A stretch of DNA of 64,000 nt from assembly GCF_000019525.1 (NCBI RefSeq), contig NC_010506.1, positions 2,294,001-2,358,000 on the forward strand, in the 5' to 3' direction. Below the pieces are notes generated by a model that was not told the origin of the DNA, ran no database searches, and saw only the letters and a list, made by a program, of their open reading frames with translations. The translations under genes and the position numbers were made by a program. Below are positions 18,870 to 26,570 of this stretch, piece by piece. Origin of the DNA: Shewanella woodyi ATCC 51908. Its GTDB lineage: Bacteria; Pseudomonadota; Gammaproteobacteria; Enterobacterales; Shewanellaceae. How positions within the stretch are numbered: the stretch's first letter is position 1; every line of letters starts with the position of its first letter.

Positions 18870-18895
18870 AAATGCCAGCACTTGCTGGCATTTTT
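18870..18895 (+). terminator. Intrinsic terminator after cctA
   Basis: AAATGCCAGCA, a short CT loop, then TGCTGGCATTTTT: an 11-bp stem followed by a T run, 31 bases after the cctA stop. Confidence 0.9.
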
Positions 18896-19046
18896 GTGTC
18901 TGCAGTCTCTGTTTTCCATGCCTCTGTGAACTTTCTCGTCTTTTTTATGAGCTTTTTTGGTGCAAGGCTTTGCACTCTTGCAGCTCAAACTTAGCAAAAA
19001 TAGATATCGATTTTTAAAACATCAATATTAATCAGTTAGTTAATTA

Positions 19047-19063
19047 CTGGCATAAGGGTTGCG
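19047..19063 (+). promoter_or_regulatory. Sigma-54 promoter of the SUMT-TrpD2-nasT unit
   Basis: CTGGCATAAGGGTTGCG has GG at 19049-19050 and GC at 19061-19062 with 10 bases between, and a full TTGC -12 element. This is the best match of the three sigma-54 promoters in the window. Transcription should begin near 19073, about 60 bases before the GTG start. A GTGCAA/TTGCAC inverted pair lies about 70 bases upstream and could bind an activator. Confidence 0.88.
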
Positions 19064-19131
19064 ATAACTTCCCATAAGATTCGTCTTGGTCTAAAGGGGT
19101 TATCGGATTTAACTCTAAGAGGGAGTGTTCA

Positions 19132-19992
19132 GTGAAAACAGCTGATGTGATTAAACTTGATTTAAATCGGTATAGCAGTACTCCACCTAAGGTGGCGATT
19201 GTAGGAGCGGGGTGTGGCGAGGTGGAGCTATTGACGTTAAAAGCGGCTCGATATATCTCAAAAGCCGATGTCATTATCTACGACAGTTTAGTGTGTGAGG
19301 AGATCCTAACATTAGCATCCTCTCGATGTGCTATGCATTTTGTCGGTAAGCGTTGTGGTCAGCCCAGTGCTAAGCAAGATGAGATAAATGCGCTATTGGT
19401 CGCTAGTGCAAGGGGGGGCGGTTTTGTGGTTCGCTTGAAAGGAGGTGATCCGAATATTTTCGGTCGTGGTTGCGAGGAGGCACTTTATCTAGCTGAGAGC
19501 GGAATTAAGAGCGAGTTTGTTCCGGGAGTGACGGCGGCACTTGGCTGCGCAGCCAGTGCAGGGATCCCTTTGACACACAGAGGCGTGGCACGCTCTGTGA
19601 CCTTTGTGACCGGGCGTGTGTTTGATAACAGTGCCCAAAGCTGGAGCGCACTTCTCTGCGCCGAAACAAGCTTAGTTTTTTATATGGGCAAGGAGCAGGC
19701 AGGTAACATTGCGAAGGGGCTATTGGCTGCGGGGGCAAGCATTGAGCTACCTATGGCATTTATCACTAATGGCGCTCGAGTAGATCAGGATGTGGTTTAC
19801 GCCAAATTAGGGAGTATGGCGATGGTGGCGCAGAGACTGGTTGTTGAGGGGCCCACCTTGATAATTGTCGGAGAGGTCGTCAATGTCGCTCAGACACTAT
19901 CAGAGCTGGTTTTGAGTATTGAAGAGAGAGGTTCACAGCGAGTATCTGAGCATAGTGATAATCAAATGAATCCATCACGTTTGGTGAGGTGA
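19132..19992 (+). CDS. cobA: Uroporphyrinogen-III C-methyltransferase (SUMT)
   Basis: A 286-residue SAM-dependent tetrapyrrole methylase that makes precorrin-2, the precursor of sirohaem. Marks of the family are VGAGCGEVELLTLKA, IIYDSLVCEEIL, VGKRCGQPSAKQDEIN, LKGGDPNIFGRG, a PGVTAALGCAA segment and GIPLTHRG. The usual P loop reads GAGCG instead of GAGPG. The start is GTG at 19132 with AGAGGGAG upstream. Under nitrogen control it would supply sirohaem for the NirB nitrite reductase encoded in the next operon. It resembles the single-domain NasE/CobA type rather than trifunctional CysG. Confidence 0.92.
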   Translation: MKTADVIKLDLNRYSSTPPKVAIVGAGCGEVELLTLKAARYISKADVIIYDSLVCEEILTLASSRCAMHFVGKRCGQPSAKQDEINALLVASARGGGFVVRLKGGDPNIFGRGCEEALYLAESGIKSEFVPGVTAALGCAASAGIPLTHRGVARSVTFVTGRVFDNSAQSWSALLCAETSLVFYMGKEQAGNIAKGLLAAGASIELPMAFITNGARVDQDVVYAKLGSMAMVAQRLVVEGPTLIIVGEVVNVAQTLSELVLSIEERGSQRVSEHSDNQMNPSRLVR

Positions 19993-20011
19993 TCTTTTGC
20001 ACGGCACCATT

Positions 20012-21127
20012 ATGACTAATACAAGTATGATGAAAAAGAGCTATCAGGCTTTAGTTAAAGCTTTAGGGCGGGGAACTAAAGGCTCCCGTAGCTTAACGCT
20101 TGAGGAGTCAACATTTCTCATAACTGGTTTTTATGATGGTTATGGTACCCGATCTCAATTAGCGACATCCTTGATGTTAATGAGGGTAAGGGGAGAGACA
20201 ACTGATGAGATTGCTGGGGTTACTTTAGGTATCCAGTCGACAATATCCCCTGAGTGGAAAACCATAGGTGCCAGTATCGATTGGCCCTGTTATGCAGGAA
20301 AGCGTGACATGTTACCTTGGCTGCTGCTTGCGGCTAAAGTGTTAGCAAAAGAGGGTGAACGAGTACTGTTACATGGCGATCCCCACTCACTTTCCCATCG
20401 TTTACATATTGCTCGTTATGTTGCCTTACTCGGGATCCCCGTTGTTTCATCACCTAAGGAGGCAAAGTCGGCGCTGGACGGCGCTGGGATCTGCTATCTG
20501 GATGCCGATCATTTAACGCCTTTAGTTTCGCTATTTCGCTCACTGCACCAAGAATTAGGTTTACGTAGTCTTTTTCAAACCGCGATACGTTGTGTCAATC
20601 CTGCCTTTGCGCCTGTGAGCTTACGCAGTTACTTTCATCTAGGTTTAGATACAGTGCATGCCAAGGTGGCTAAATCGGTAGCGCTATTTAATCCAGAGAG
20701 TAAAGCGGTGAGAGTGGGAATTTTTAAGGGGGTGCAGGGGGAGACTGAAGTGAACCCAAGGATCGCCACTGAGATCACTATTGTCACGGGTAATAGTCAG
20801 CAGGGCTTTGTACTCCCAACGTTATTAGAGGGGGTGATTGGGATAACTAAGTTTACTTCTCAATTAGAAACAGAGCAGATTGCTGAGTTGTTTCTATCTG
20901 TTTGGCAGCGGGGTGAGCTTATTTCACATAATGAGTTGATACCGGACACTCAGAGAGTGACTCAATTGGCCATTGCGAGTGTCCTCAGTTCTTTGTCGGC
21001 GATATACCTGATTAAGGGGCGTTGTCAGTGTCCTAAAGTTGCAACTCAATTAGCGCTCAAGGCTTGGAACGATAGAGAAAACAAACTTATAGAGCTTGCT
21101 AAAAATCCGCTGCTGGAGGAGAGATAG
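20012..21127 (+). CDS. TrpD2/YbiB-like member of the anthranilate phosphoribosyltransferase family
   Basis: A 371-residue protein with the nucleoside phosphorylase/TrpD fold: an N-terminal helical bundle containing EESTFLITGFYDGYGTRSQ followed by an alpha/beta domain. The PRPP-binding glycine motif of true TrpD is replaced (LLHGDPHSLSHRLH occupies that region), as in the YbiB/TrpD2 subgroup, so tryptophan synthesis is unlikely. E. coli YbiB binds nucleic acid. Such genes are commonly annotated glycosyl transferase in nitrate assimilation clusters. ATG at 20012 is preferred over TTG at 19997. It lies 19 bases after the SUMT gene and its stop abuts the nasT start, so a role in the same regulatory unit is likely. 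Confidence 0.75.
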   Translation: MTNTSMMKKSYQALVKALGRGTKGSRSLTLEESTFLITGFYDGYGTRSQLATSLMLMRVRGETTDEIAGVTLGIQSTISPEWKTIGASIDWPCYAGKRDMLPWLLLAAKVLAKEGERVLLHGDPHSLSHRLHIARYVALLGIPVVSSPKEAKSALDGAGICYLDADHLTPLVSLFRSLHQELGLRSLFQTAIRCVNPAFAPVSLRSYFHLGLDTVHAKVAKSVALFNPESKAVRVGIFKGVQGETEVNPRIATEITIVTGNSQQGFVLPTLLEGVIGITKFTSQLETEQIAELFLSVWQRGELISHNELIPDTQRVTQLAIASVLSSLSAIYLIKGRCQCPKVATQLALKAWNDRENKLIELAKNPLLEER

Positions 21128-21673
21128 ATGAGATTGTTGATTGTCTCTGAGGGGAATAAACTCGACTTTGCTAACGTTTCATCTTATTTGAAAAGTGAGG
21201 TTGAATTGCTCATATCTTCAAGTTTAAGCGAACTTGAGCGAATCTCCTTAGATATTGAAAATGATGTCTTGCTGTTATCTGTGACGACTTTCACCCAAAG
21301 GGAGTTGGCTTTTCTGCAAAGGTTAATCGCATTTTCGGCTATTCCTCTACTGATAAACGCGCAAAGTTGGCAAGCAGACGATCTTAAAAGCTTGTTAACG
21401 TGCGGCCGTGTTACATTCGTGCCAGGCCAGTTAGAGATGAGCCGTTTAAATGACTTACTTGTGTTGGCAAAATTAAGGTACGAACTCGCAGAGCAGCAAC
21501 TTCAAGAGATCAGTACTCTGCAAGGCTGTTTACAAGAGCAGAAGCAGATGGCGAGAGTAAAGTCTAAGCTTCAGGCTACAGGACTCTCTGAGTCTCAAGC
21601 TCACCAACTGCTACAAAAGGAGGCCATGAAGCAAGGGATCCCATTGGCTCAATTGGTAAAGCAGTTTCTTTAA
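21128..21673 (+). CDS. nasT: NasT-like ANTAR antitermination regulator with degenerate receiver
   Basis: A 181-residue protein. The C-terminal 55 residues form an ANTAR RNA-binding domain (ARVKSKLQATGLSESQAHQL then AMKQGIPLAQLVKQFL), preceded by a coiled coil. The N-terminal 120 residues align in outline to a receiver, but the acidic pair after strand 1 is missing (LLIVSEGN) and the strand-3 aspartate position reads LLLSVT, so it cannot be phosphorylated in the normal way. Proteins of this type stop termination in leaders of nitrate assimilation operons; the nirB leader that follows has a strong terminator. In other bacteria NasT is held by the nitrate sensor NasS, but no NasS gene is in this window. 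The start overlaps the previous stop. Confidence 0.82.
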   Translation: MRLLIVSEGNKLDFANVSSYLKSEVELLISSSLSELERISLDIENDVLLLSVTTFTQRELAFLQRLIAFSAIPLLINAQSWQADDLKSLLTCGRVTFVPGQLEMSRLNDLLVLAKLRYELAEQQLQEISTLQGCLQEQKQMARVKSKLQATGLSESQAHQLLQKEAMKQGIPLAQLVKQFL

Positions 21674-21936
21674 TCCTTTATTCTTTAAGTGCAGCTCAAA
21701 ACAGAACCATTGCTTTAAAGAGTTATCCCTTTAAATGAATTGCCTCTTTAAATGAGCTACTCAATACTTTTCACCACTCCACCGATTTAATTACTTTGCT
21801 TTTTTGATATTTGATGAGGTGAACTTCTGCTCACTTGTGGTGCACTGGGACTTAACTTGTGCATAAACTCTATACCTATTTATGATTACCTTTATTTTAA
21901 GTTAATAAAAATCAATAAGATATGAATTATTTTTTG

Positions 21937-21953
21937 TTGGCATAAGCCTCGCA
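21937..21953 (+). promoter_or_regulatory. Sigma-54 promoter of the nirB operon
   Basis: TTGGCATAAGCCTCGCA has GG at 21939-21940 and GC at 21951-21952 spaced by 10 bases. Transcription should start near 21963, only about 35 bases before the leader terminator. A TGGTGC sequence near 21840, the half-site of NtrC targets, lies about 100 bases upstream. The remaining sequence from 21674 to 21936 is AT-rich with repeated CTTTAAA words and no ORF. Confidence 0.85.
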
Positions 21954-21997
21954 TTCCTAATTATAGGTTAACTGAAAATTAGAATGGATTGGCAATG

Positions 21998-22039
21998 GCG
22001 CCATGTTCCCACTGGGGAGCATGGCGCTTTTTTCTTTTT
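21998..22039 (+). terminator. Leader terminator (attenuator) before nirB
   Basis: A 13-bp stem (21998-22010 with 22015-22027; one G-T pair) with loop ACTG is followed by TTTTTTCTTTTT. It sits between the sigma-54 promoter and the nirB start, so it would end transcription in the leader unless relieved. This is the layout of ANTAR-controlled nitrate assimilation leaders. I could not identify the paired hexaloop hairpins that ANTAR proteins bind in the short leader, so the mechanism is inferred from context. Confidence 0.85.
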
Positions 22040-22069
22040 AAAGTAGTAGAAAAAAGTGGGGACAGGTTC

Positions 22070-24712
22070 ATGGGATGCATACAAACGACTCAAGTGCCAG
22101 ATGCAAGGTTTTGTCGAGATGAAGATGACTTAAAGCCCAAGTTACTGGTTGTGGGTAACGGCATGGTGGGTCACCATTTTATAGAGCAGCTTTGTGAACA
22201 AGGCCTTAATGAAAGATATCAAGTGGAGGTATTTGGCGCTGAAAATCTGCCAGCCTATGACAGGGTTCAGCTCTCTAAATATTTTGACTCAGGATCTGCT
22301 GACTCTTTGATGTTGGCAAGTGTTGATGCCTATCAAACCAAAGGGGTCTCGCTTCATCTTGGCAAAGAGGTAGTGGGTCTGGATATTGAGAGCAGGCATC
22401 TATATACCTCCGGTGATGAGACGTGGCGTTATGACAAATTAGTGCTGGCAACAGGCTCTTATCCTTTTGTACCTCCTATTGAGGGAAAAGATCGTGAAAA
22501 GTGTATGGTTTATCGCACCATTGATGATCTGCACGCTATTGAACATGCGGCTAAAGATGCCACCTCTGGCGTGGTGATTGGCGGAGGACTTTTAGGGCTT
22601 GAAGCCGCAAATGCCTTGCTGACTTTGGGTTTAGATACTCATGTTGTGGAGTTCGCGCCTCAGTTAATGCCTGTACAACTTAATGACAAGGCCGGTGAGC
22701 TACTTTGCCAGAAGATTGAAGCGCTTGGGGTATCTGTTCATACCAGTAAGGCAACAACTGCCATTATTGAGGGGGAGAGCTCAACTCATCGCATGACATT
22801 CAGTGATGGTAGTCATTTAGAAACTGACTTAATCGTCTTCTCGGCTGGGATCCGTCCTCAAGATAGCCTAGCAAGAGTCAGTGGCCTTGAGGTTGGTGAG
22901 CGTGGTGGGATTGCCATTGATGACTATTGCTTAACCTCAAATGAAGATATCTATGCCATCGGTGAGTGTGCTCTCTGGCAGCAGCAAGTTTTTGGGCTGG
23001 TGGCGCCGGGCTATCAGATGGCGCGGACTGTTATCTCTCATCTGTTATCGAGCAGTAAGGGAGCTGACTCAGCTCCTTTTAGTGGCGCAGATATGAGCAC
23101 TAAGCTTAAGTTGCTAGGGGTTGATGTCGCATCTATTGGCCAAAGCCGAGGCTTTGATAATGCAAAGTTTGTTGAGCTTAGTGACAATCAAGTAGGCACC
23201 TATAAAAAGCTTTGGTTGGATGAAACAGGAGGCTACCTAAAAGGGGCTGTGCTAGTCGGTGATGTGACAGATTACAACTTTCTCCTCAATCAATATCTTT
23301 CAGGTAGTGCGCTAACAACTCCCGCTATTGAACTGTTTCAACAAGATGCTGATGCCCCTTTAACGCTCAATGATGATGCCGTTATCTGCTCATGCCATCA
23401 AGTCACCAAAGCAGACATAGTTGCTAGGGTGATAGAGGGGGATCATTCTCTTGCGGCCATTAAAGGTTGCACCAAAGCGGCATCGGGCTGTGGAGGCTGT
23501 AGTGCCCTGGTCCAGCAGGTGATCACTCAAACCATGGAGTCTCAAGGTCTTGAGGTCTCTAAAGGGATATGTTGTCACTTTGAGCATGACAGACAATCAC
23601 TGTTTCATCTATGCCAAGTTGAGTCTATTACTAATTTCTCCTCTTTGATAAAACGTCATGGAAAAGTGGGGACGAGCCAACTCGGAATTGGATGCGATAT
23701 CTGTAAACCCCTAGCGGCATCGATTTTTGCCACCCTTGAGAATGAGTATGTTCTCAATCAGCAGCATGCCAACTTGCAAGACACTAATGACGCTTATCTG
23801 GGCAATTTACAAAAAGATGGCTCATATTCTGTGGTCCCTCGCATTGCTGGGGGAGAGATAAGCCCTGATAAATTGATAGCTCTAGGTGAGATAGCCAAAA
23901 AGCATGACTTGTATACTAAGATAACCGGTGGACAGCGTATCGATCTCTTTGGCGCACAGCTCTCCGAGCTTCCCATGATCTGGCAGGAGTTAGTGGATCA
24001 GGGGTTTGAAACTGGCCATGCTTACGGCAAGTCACTTCGAACAGTGAAATCCTGTGTCGGCAGCACTTGGTGCCGATATGGTGTACAAGACTCGGTGGGT
24101 TTAGCGATAGCCCTTGAGAATCGCTATAAAGGCTTGAGATCGCCACACAAGTTAAAGTTTGCGGTATCGGGTTGTACTCGAGAGTGTGCAGAAGCGCAGA
24201 GTAAAGATATTGGCATTATTGCCAGCGATAAAGGCTGGAATCTTTATGTTGGTGGCAATGGAGGGATGAGGCCAAGACATGGGGATCTGTTTGCAACCGA
24301 TCTTAGCACCAAAGAGTTAGTGCGCTTTATCGATCGGATCTTGATGTTTTATTCCAAAACAGCTGCACGTTTGCAGCGTACCTCTGTTTGGCTTGAATCC
24401 CTCGAAGGTGGGCTAGCCTATCTTCAATCTGTGATTATCGATGACAGCTTAGGTCTGACATCAGAGCTTGAGAGCCATATGGAGAAAGTGGTTACTAGCT
24501 ATCAATGTGAGTGGAAAACCAGTCTAGAGAGTCCAGAGTTTTTATCTCGATTTAGTGAATACGTAAATCCTGAACAGATGCCTGCATTTGAGTTAGAGCG
24601 GTATCGATACAGTCGTGGCCAACGTTTCCCTGCTTCCACACCTGACAGAATTCCTTTGATCAATATTCCTCTTAGTGAAGATGTTCAATTGGCTGAATTA
24701 AATGAAGTTTAA
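22070..24712 (+). CDS. nirB: NADH-dependent nitrite reductase large subunit, sirohaem enzyme
   Basis: An 880-residue cytoplasmic enzyme that reduces nitrite to ammonium. In order: an FAD/NAD(P) oxidoreductase part (GNGMVGHHF near residue 27, GGGLLGLEAA near 170), a BFD-type [2Fe-2S] domain (CSCHQ and SGCGGC near 440-475), a second small cysteine segment (GCDICKP), then the sirohaem half with CVGSTWC near 661 and SGCTREC near 700 as cluster ligands. The ATG at 22070 is used; the frame opens at 21989, but those extra 27 codons lie in the leader terminator and have no ribosome site. About six extra residues (around VGTSQL, near residue 538) interrupt the usual HGKGxGC stretch. Confidence 0.95.
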   Translation: MGCIQTTQVPDARFCRDEDDLKPKLLVVGNGMVGHHFIEQLCEQGLNERYQVEVFGAENLPAYDRVQLSKYFDSGSADSLMLASVDAYQTKGVSLHLGKEVVGLDIESRHLYTSGDETWRYDKLVLATGSYPFVPPIEGKDREKCMVYRTIDDLHAIEHAAKDATSGVVIGGGLLGLEAANALLTLGLDTHVVEFAPQLMPVQLNDKAGELLCQKIEALGVSVHTSKATTAIIEGESSTHRMTFSDGSHLETDLIVFSAGIRPQDSLARVSGLEVGERGGIAIDDYCLTSNEDIYAIGECALWQQQVFGLVAPGYQMARTVISHLLSSSKGADSAPFSGADMSTKLKLLGVDVASIGQSRGFDNAKFVELSDNQVGTYKKLWLDETGGYLKGAVLVGDVTDYNFLLNQYLSGSALTTPAIELFQQDADAPLTLNDDAVICSCHQVTKADIVARVIEGDHSLAAIKGCTKAASGCGGCSALVQQVITQTMESQGLEVSKGICCHFEHDRQSLFHLCQVESITNFSSLIKRHGKVGTSQLGIGCDICKPLAASIFATLENEYVLNQQHANLQDTNDAYLGNLQKDGSYSVVPRIAGGEISPDKLIALGEIAKKHDLYTKITGGQRIDLFGAQLSELPMIWQELVDQGFETGHAYGKSLRTVKSCVGSTWCRYGVQDSVGLAIALENRYKGLRSPHKLKFAVSGCTRECAEAQSKDIGIIASDKGWNLYVGGNGGMRPRHGDLFATDLSTKELVRFIDRILMFYSKTAARLQRTSVWLESLEGGLAYLQSVIIDDSLGLTSELESHMEKVVTSYQCEWKTSLESPEFLSRFSEYVNPEQMPAFELERYRYSRGQRFPASTPDRIPLINIPLSEDVQLAELNEV

Positions 24713-24744
24713 CTATGTGGCAGGATGCGAAAAGGAGATTGAAT

Positions 24745-25107
24745 ATGAGATGGGTTGATATTTGTGATGAGAGTGCACTGCCAAGGTTTGGCGGAATTGC
24801 TGCATGGTGTGAAAACCGCGCTGTTGCCATTTTTAATTTAGGTGAGCAGGGGCTCTATGCCATGAGCAATACTGACCCTGCTACAGGAGTCAGTTTACTC
24901 TCCCGTGGACTTATCTGTGAATTGGAAGGGGATATTTGGGTCGCATCGCCACTGCATAAGCAGCACTACAGTTTAACTAGTGGTGAATGCATTGAAGATG
25001 AAAGCTTACGTGTTCAGCTTTACCCCATCAGCTGTGAAGGAGGCAGAGTTTGGCTTCAAACGGCCAGTGAAAAAAGTGAACCAAGGGTTTTAAGGAGTGC
25101 GATATGA
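24745..25107 (+). CDS. nirD: Nitrite reductase small subunit, Rieske-like
   Basis: A 120-residue partner of NirB with a Rieske-type fold. It starts MRWVDICDESALPRFGG, like other NirD proteins, and contains GLYAMSNTDPATGVSLLSRG and ASPLHKQHYSLTSGEC. The cysteine-histidine pairs of true Rieske iron-sulfur proteins are absent, as is normal for NirD. The ATG at 24745 is chosen because AAAAGGAG lies just upstream; the frame also opens at 24715, three bases after nirB. Its end overlaps the nitrate transporter start by 4 bases, so the genes are translationally coupled. Confidence 0.92.
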   Translation: MRWVDICDESALPRFGGIAAWCENRAVAIFNLGEQGLYAMSNTDPATGVSLLSRGLICELEGDIWVASPLHKQHYSLTSGECIEDESLRVQLYPISCEGGRVWLQTASEKSEPRVLRSAI

Positions 25108-26570
25108 AGGCGGAAAAATTTAACCTATTCTCATTTTCAGGCAAGATGAAGATGATGCATATGAGCTGGATGGCATTCTTTATCTCATTTGTTGTTTGGT
25201 TTAACGCAGCTCCGTTAATGAGCGTCATTGCCGACAGCCTAGGACTGAGTAAAGAGCAGATAAAAACCCTGCTTATTCTTAATGTCGCTCTCACCATCCC
25301 TGCACGGATTATTATTGGCATGGTGACGGATAAGTTTGGTCCAAGGTTAACCTATTCCGCCTTACTTATTGTGTGCTCAATCCCCTGTTTTATGTTTGCC
25401 TTAGGAACCAGTTTTGAGCAGCTTGCTTTAGCTCGCTTTCTTCTTGGCTTTATTGGTGCGGGTTTTGTTATTGGAATACGTATGGTCAGTGAGTGGTTTC
25501 CCGCTAATGAGCTTGGTACCGCAGAGGGGATCTATGGCGGCTGGGGCAACTTTGGTTCTGCCGCTGCAGCTTTTACCTTGCCTGCGATTGCCCTTGTGTT
25601 TGGCGGTGAGGATGGTTGGCGCTATGCCATTGGTGCTACAGGGGGACTGAGTTTACTCTTTGGTGTTATCTACTTTCTTAATGTGAGCGATACACCTAAA
25701 GGTTCAACCTATTTTAAGCCTAAAAAAGCGGGTGCATTAGAGGTGACAAGTAAAGCTGATCTGGTGTTACTCGTTGTGATGAAGTTGCCTATGTATGCCA
25801 CATTAGCACTCTTGGCCTGGAAGTTGTCCCCCGAGGGCGTCAAGATGTTCAGCCAAAGTAGTACTGAGTTGATCTATGGGCTGTTAATACTCGTTCTGGC
25901 TATCGATCTTTATCTTACCTATCAAGTTAATAAACATCTGTTCGATGGGCCAGTACCTGAGTTTGAGCGATATCCTTTTAAACAGGTAGCAGTGCTCAAT
26001 GTGCTCTATTTTTCCACGTTTGGCTCGGAGCTGGCAGTTGTTTCTATGTTACCTCTCTTTTTTGCAGAAACCTTCGAGCTGGGCTTAGCCCAAGCGGGGA
26101 TGTTGGCATCGAGTTATGCGTTTATGAACCTGCTGTCTCGTCCTGGAGGAGGCTGGATAAGTGATAGATTTGGAAGAAAGCCAACCTTAATGATCTTAAC
26201 CGCTGGTTTAGCTTTAGGTTATCTTGGGATGGCACAGATAAACGATCAGTGGTCTCTGCCTTTGGCTGTGTTAATGGTGATGACCTGCTCCTTCTTTGTC
26301 CAAGGTGGTGAAGGCGCCGTATTTGCTGCTGTTCCCTTGATTAAACGTAGGCTAACCGGCCAAATTGCTGGTATGACAGGGGCTTACGGCAATGTAGGGG
26401 CGGTATTTTTCCTGACGGTTTACTCCATGGTGTCGACCCAGCTGTTTTTTTATGTCATTGGCGCGAGTGCGCTATTTGGCTTGGTTAGCTTGTTGTTTCT
26501 CACTGAACCTAAAGGTCATATGACTGAGGTGAATGAGGATGGTGAAGTGACCATGATAAGTGTTAACTAA
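25104..26570 (+). CDS. Nitrate/nitrite transporter, major facilitator superfamily (NNP family)
   Basis: A 488-residue inner-membrane transporter with about 12 predicted spans. Both nitrate signature motifs are visible: GGWGNFGSAAAAF in span 5 and GAYGNVGAVFFL in span 11. The MFS loop motif DKFGPR follows span 2, and DRFGRKP appears after span 8. It belongs to the NarK/NasA/NrtP family and most likely imports nitrate for the NasA-like enzyme encoded 18 kb upstream. It overlaps nirD at the start and shares the sequence TAATG with the next gene at its end. The N-terminal residues 1-15 are polar and cytoplasmic. Confidence 0.93.
   Translation: MKAEKFNLFSFSGKMKMMHMSWMAFFISFVVWFNAAPLMSVIADSLGLSKEQIKTLLILNVALTIPARIIIGMVTDKFGPRLTYSALLIVCSIPCFMFALGTSFEQLALARFLLGFIGAGFVIGIRMVSEWFPANELGTAEGIYGGWGNFGSAAAAFTLPAIALVFGGEDGWRYAIGATGGLSLLFGVIYFLNVSDTPKGSTYFKPKKAGALEVTSKADLVLLVVMKLPMYATLALLAWKLSPEGVKMFSQSSTELIYGLLILVLAIDLYLTYQVNKHLFDGPVPEFERYPFKQVAVLNVLYFSTFGSELAVVSMLPLFFAETFELGLAQAGMLASSYAFMNLLSRPGGGWISDRFGRKPTLMILTAGLALGYLGMAQINDQWSLPLAVLMVMTCSFFVQGGEGAVFAAVPLIKRRLTGQIAGMTGAYGNVGAVFFLTVYSMVSTQLFFYVIGASALFGLVSLLFLTEPKGHMTEVNEDGEVTMISVN

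Noticed and set aside
21989..22069. Longer N terminus for NirB starting at 21989
   Set aside because: These 27 codons lie across the leader terminator stem and T run, and have no ribosome site; the ATG at 22070 follows GGGGACAGG and matches the usual NirB start.
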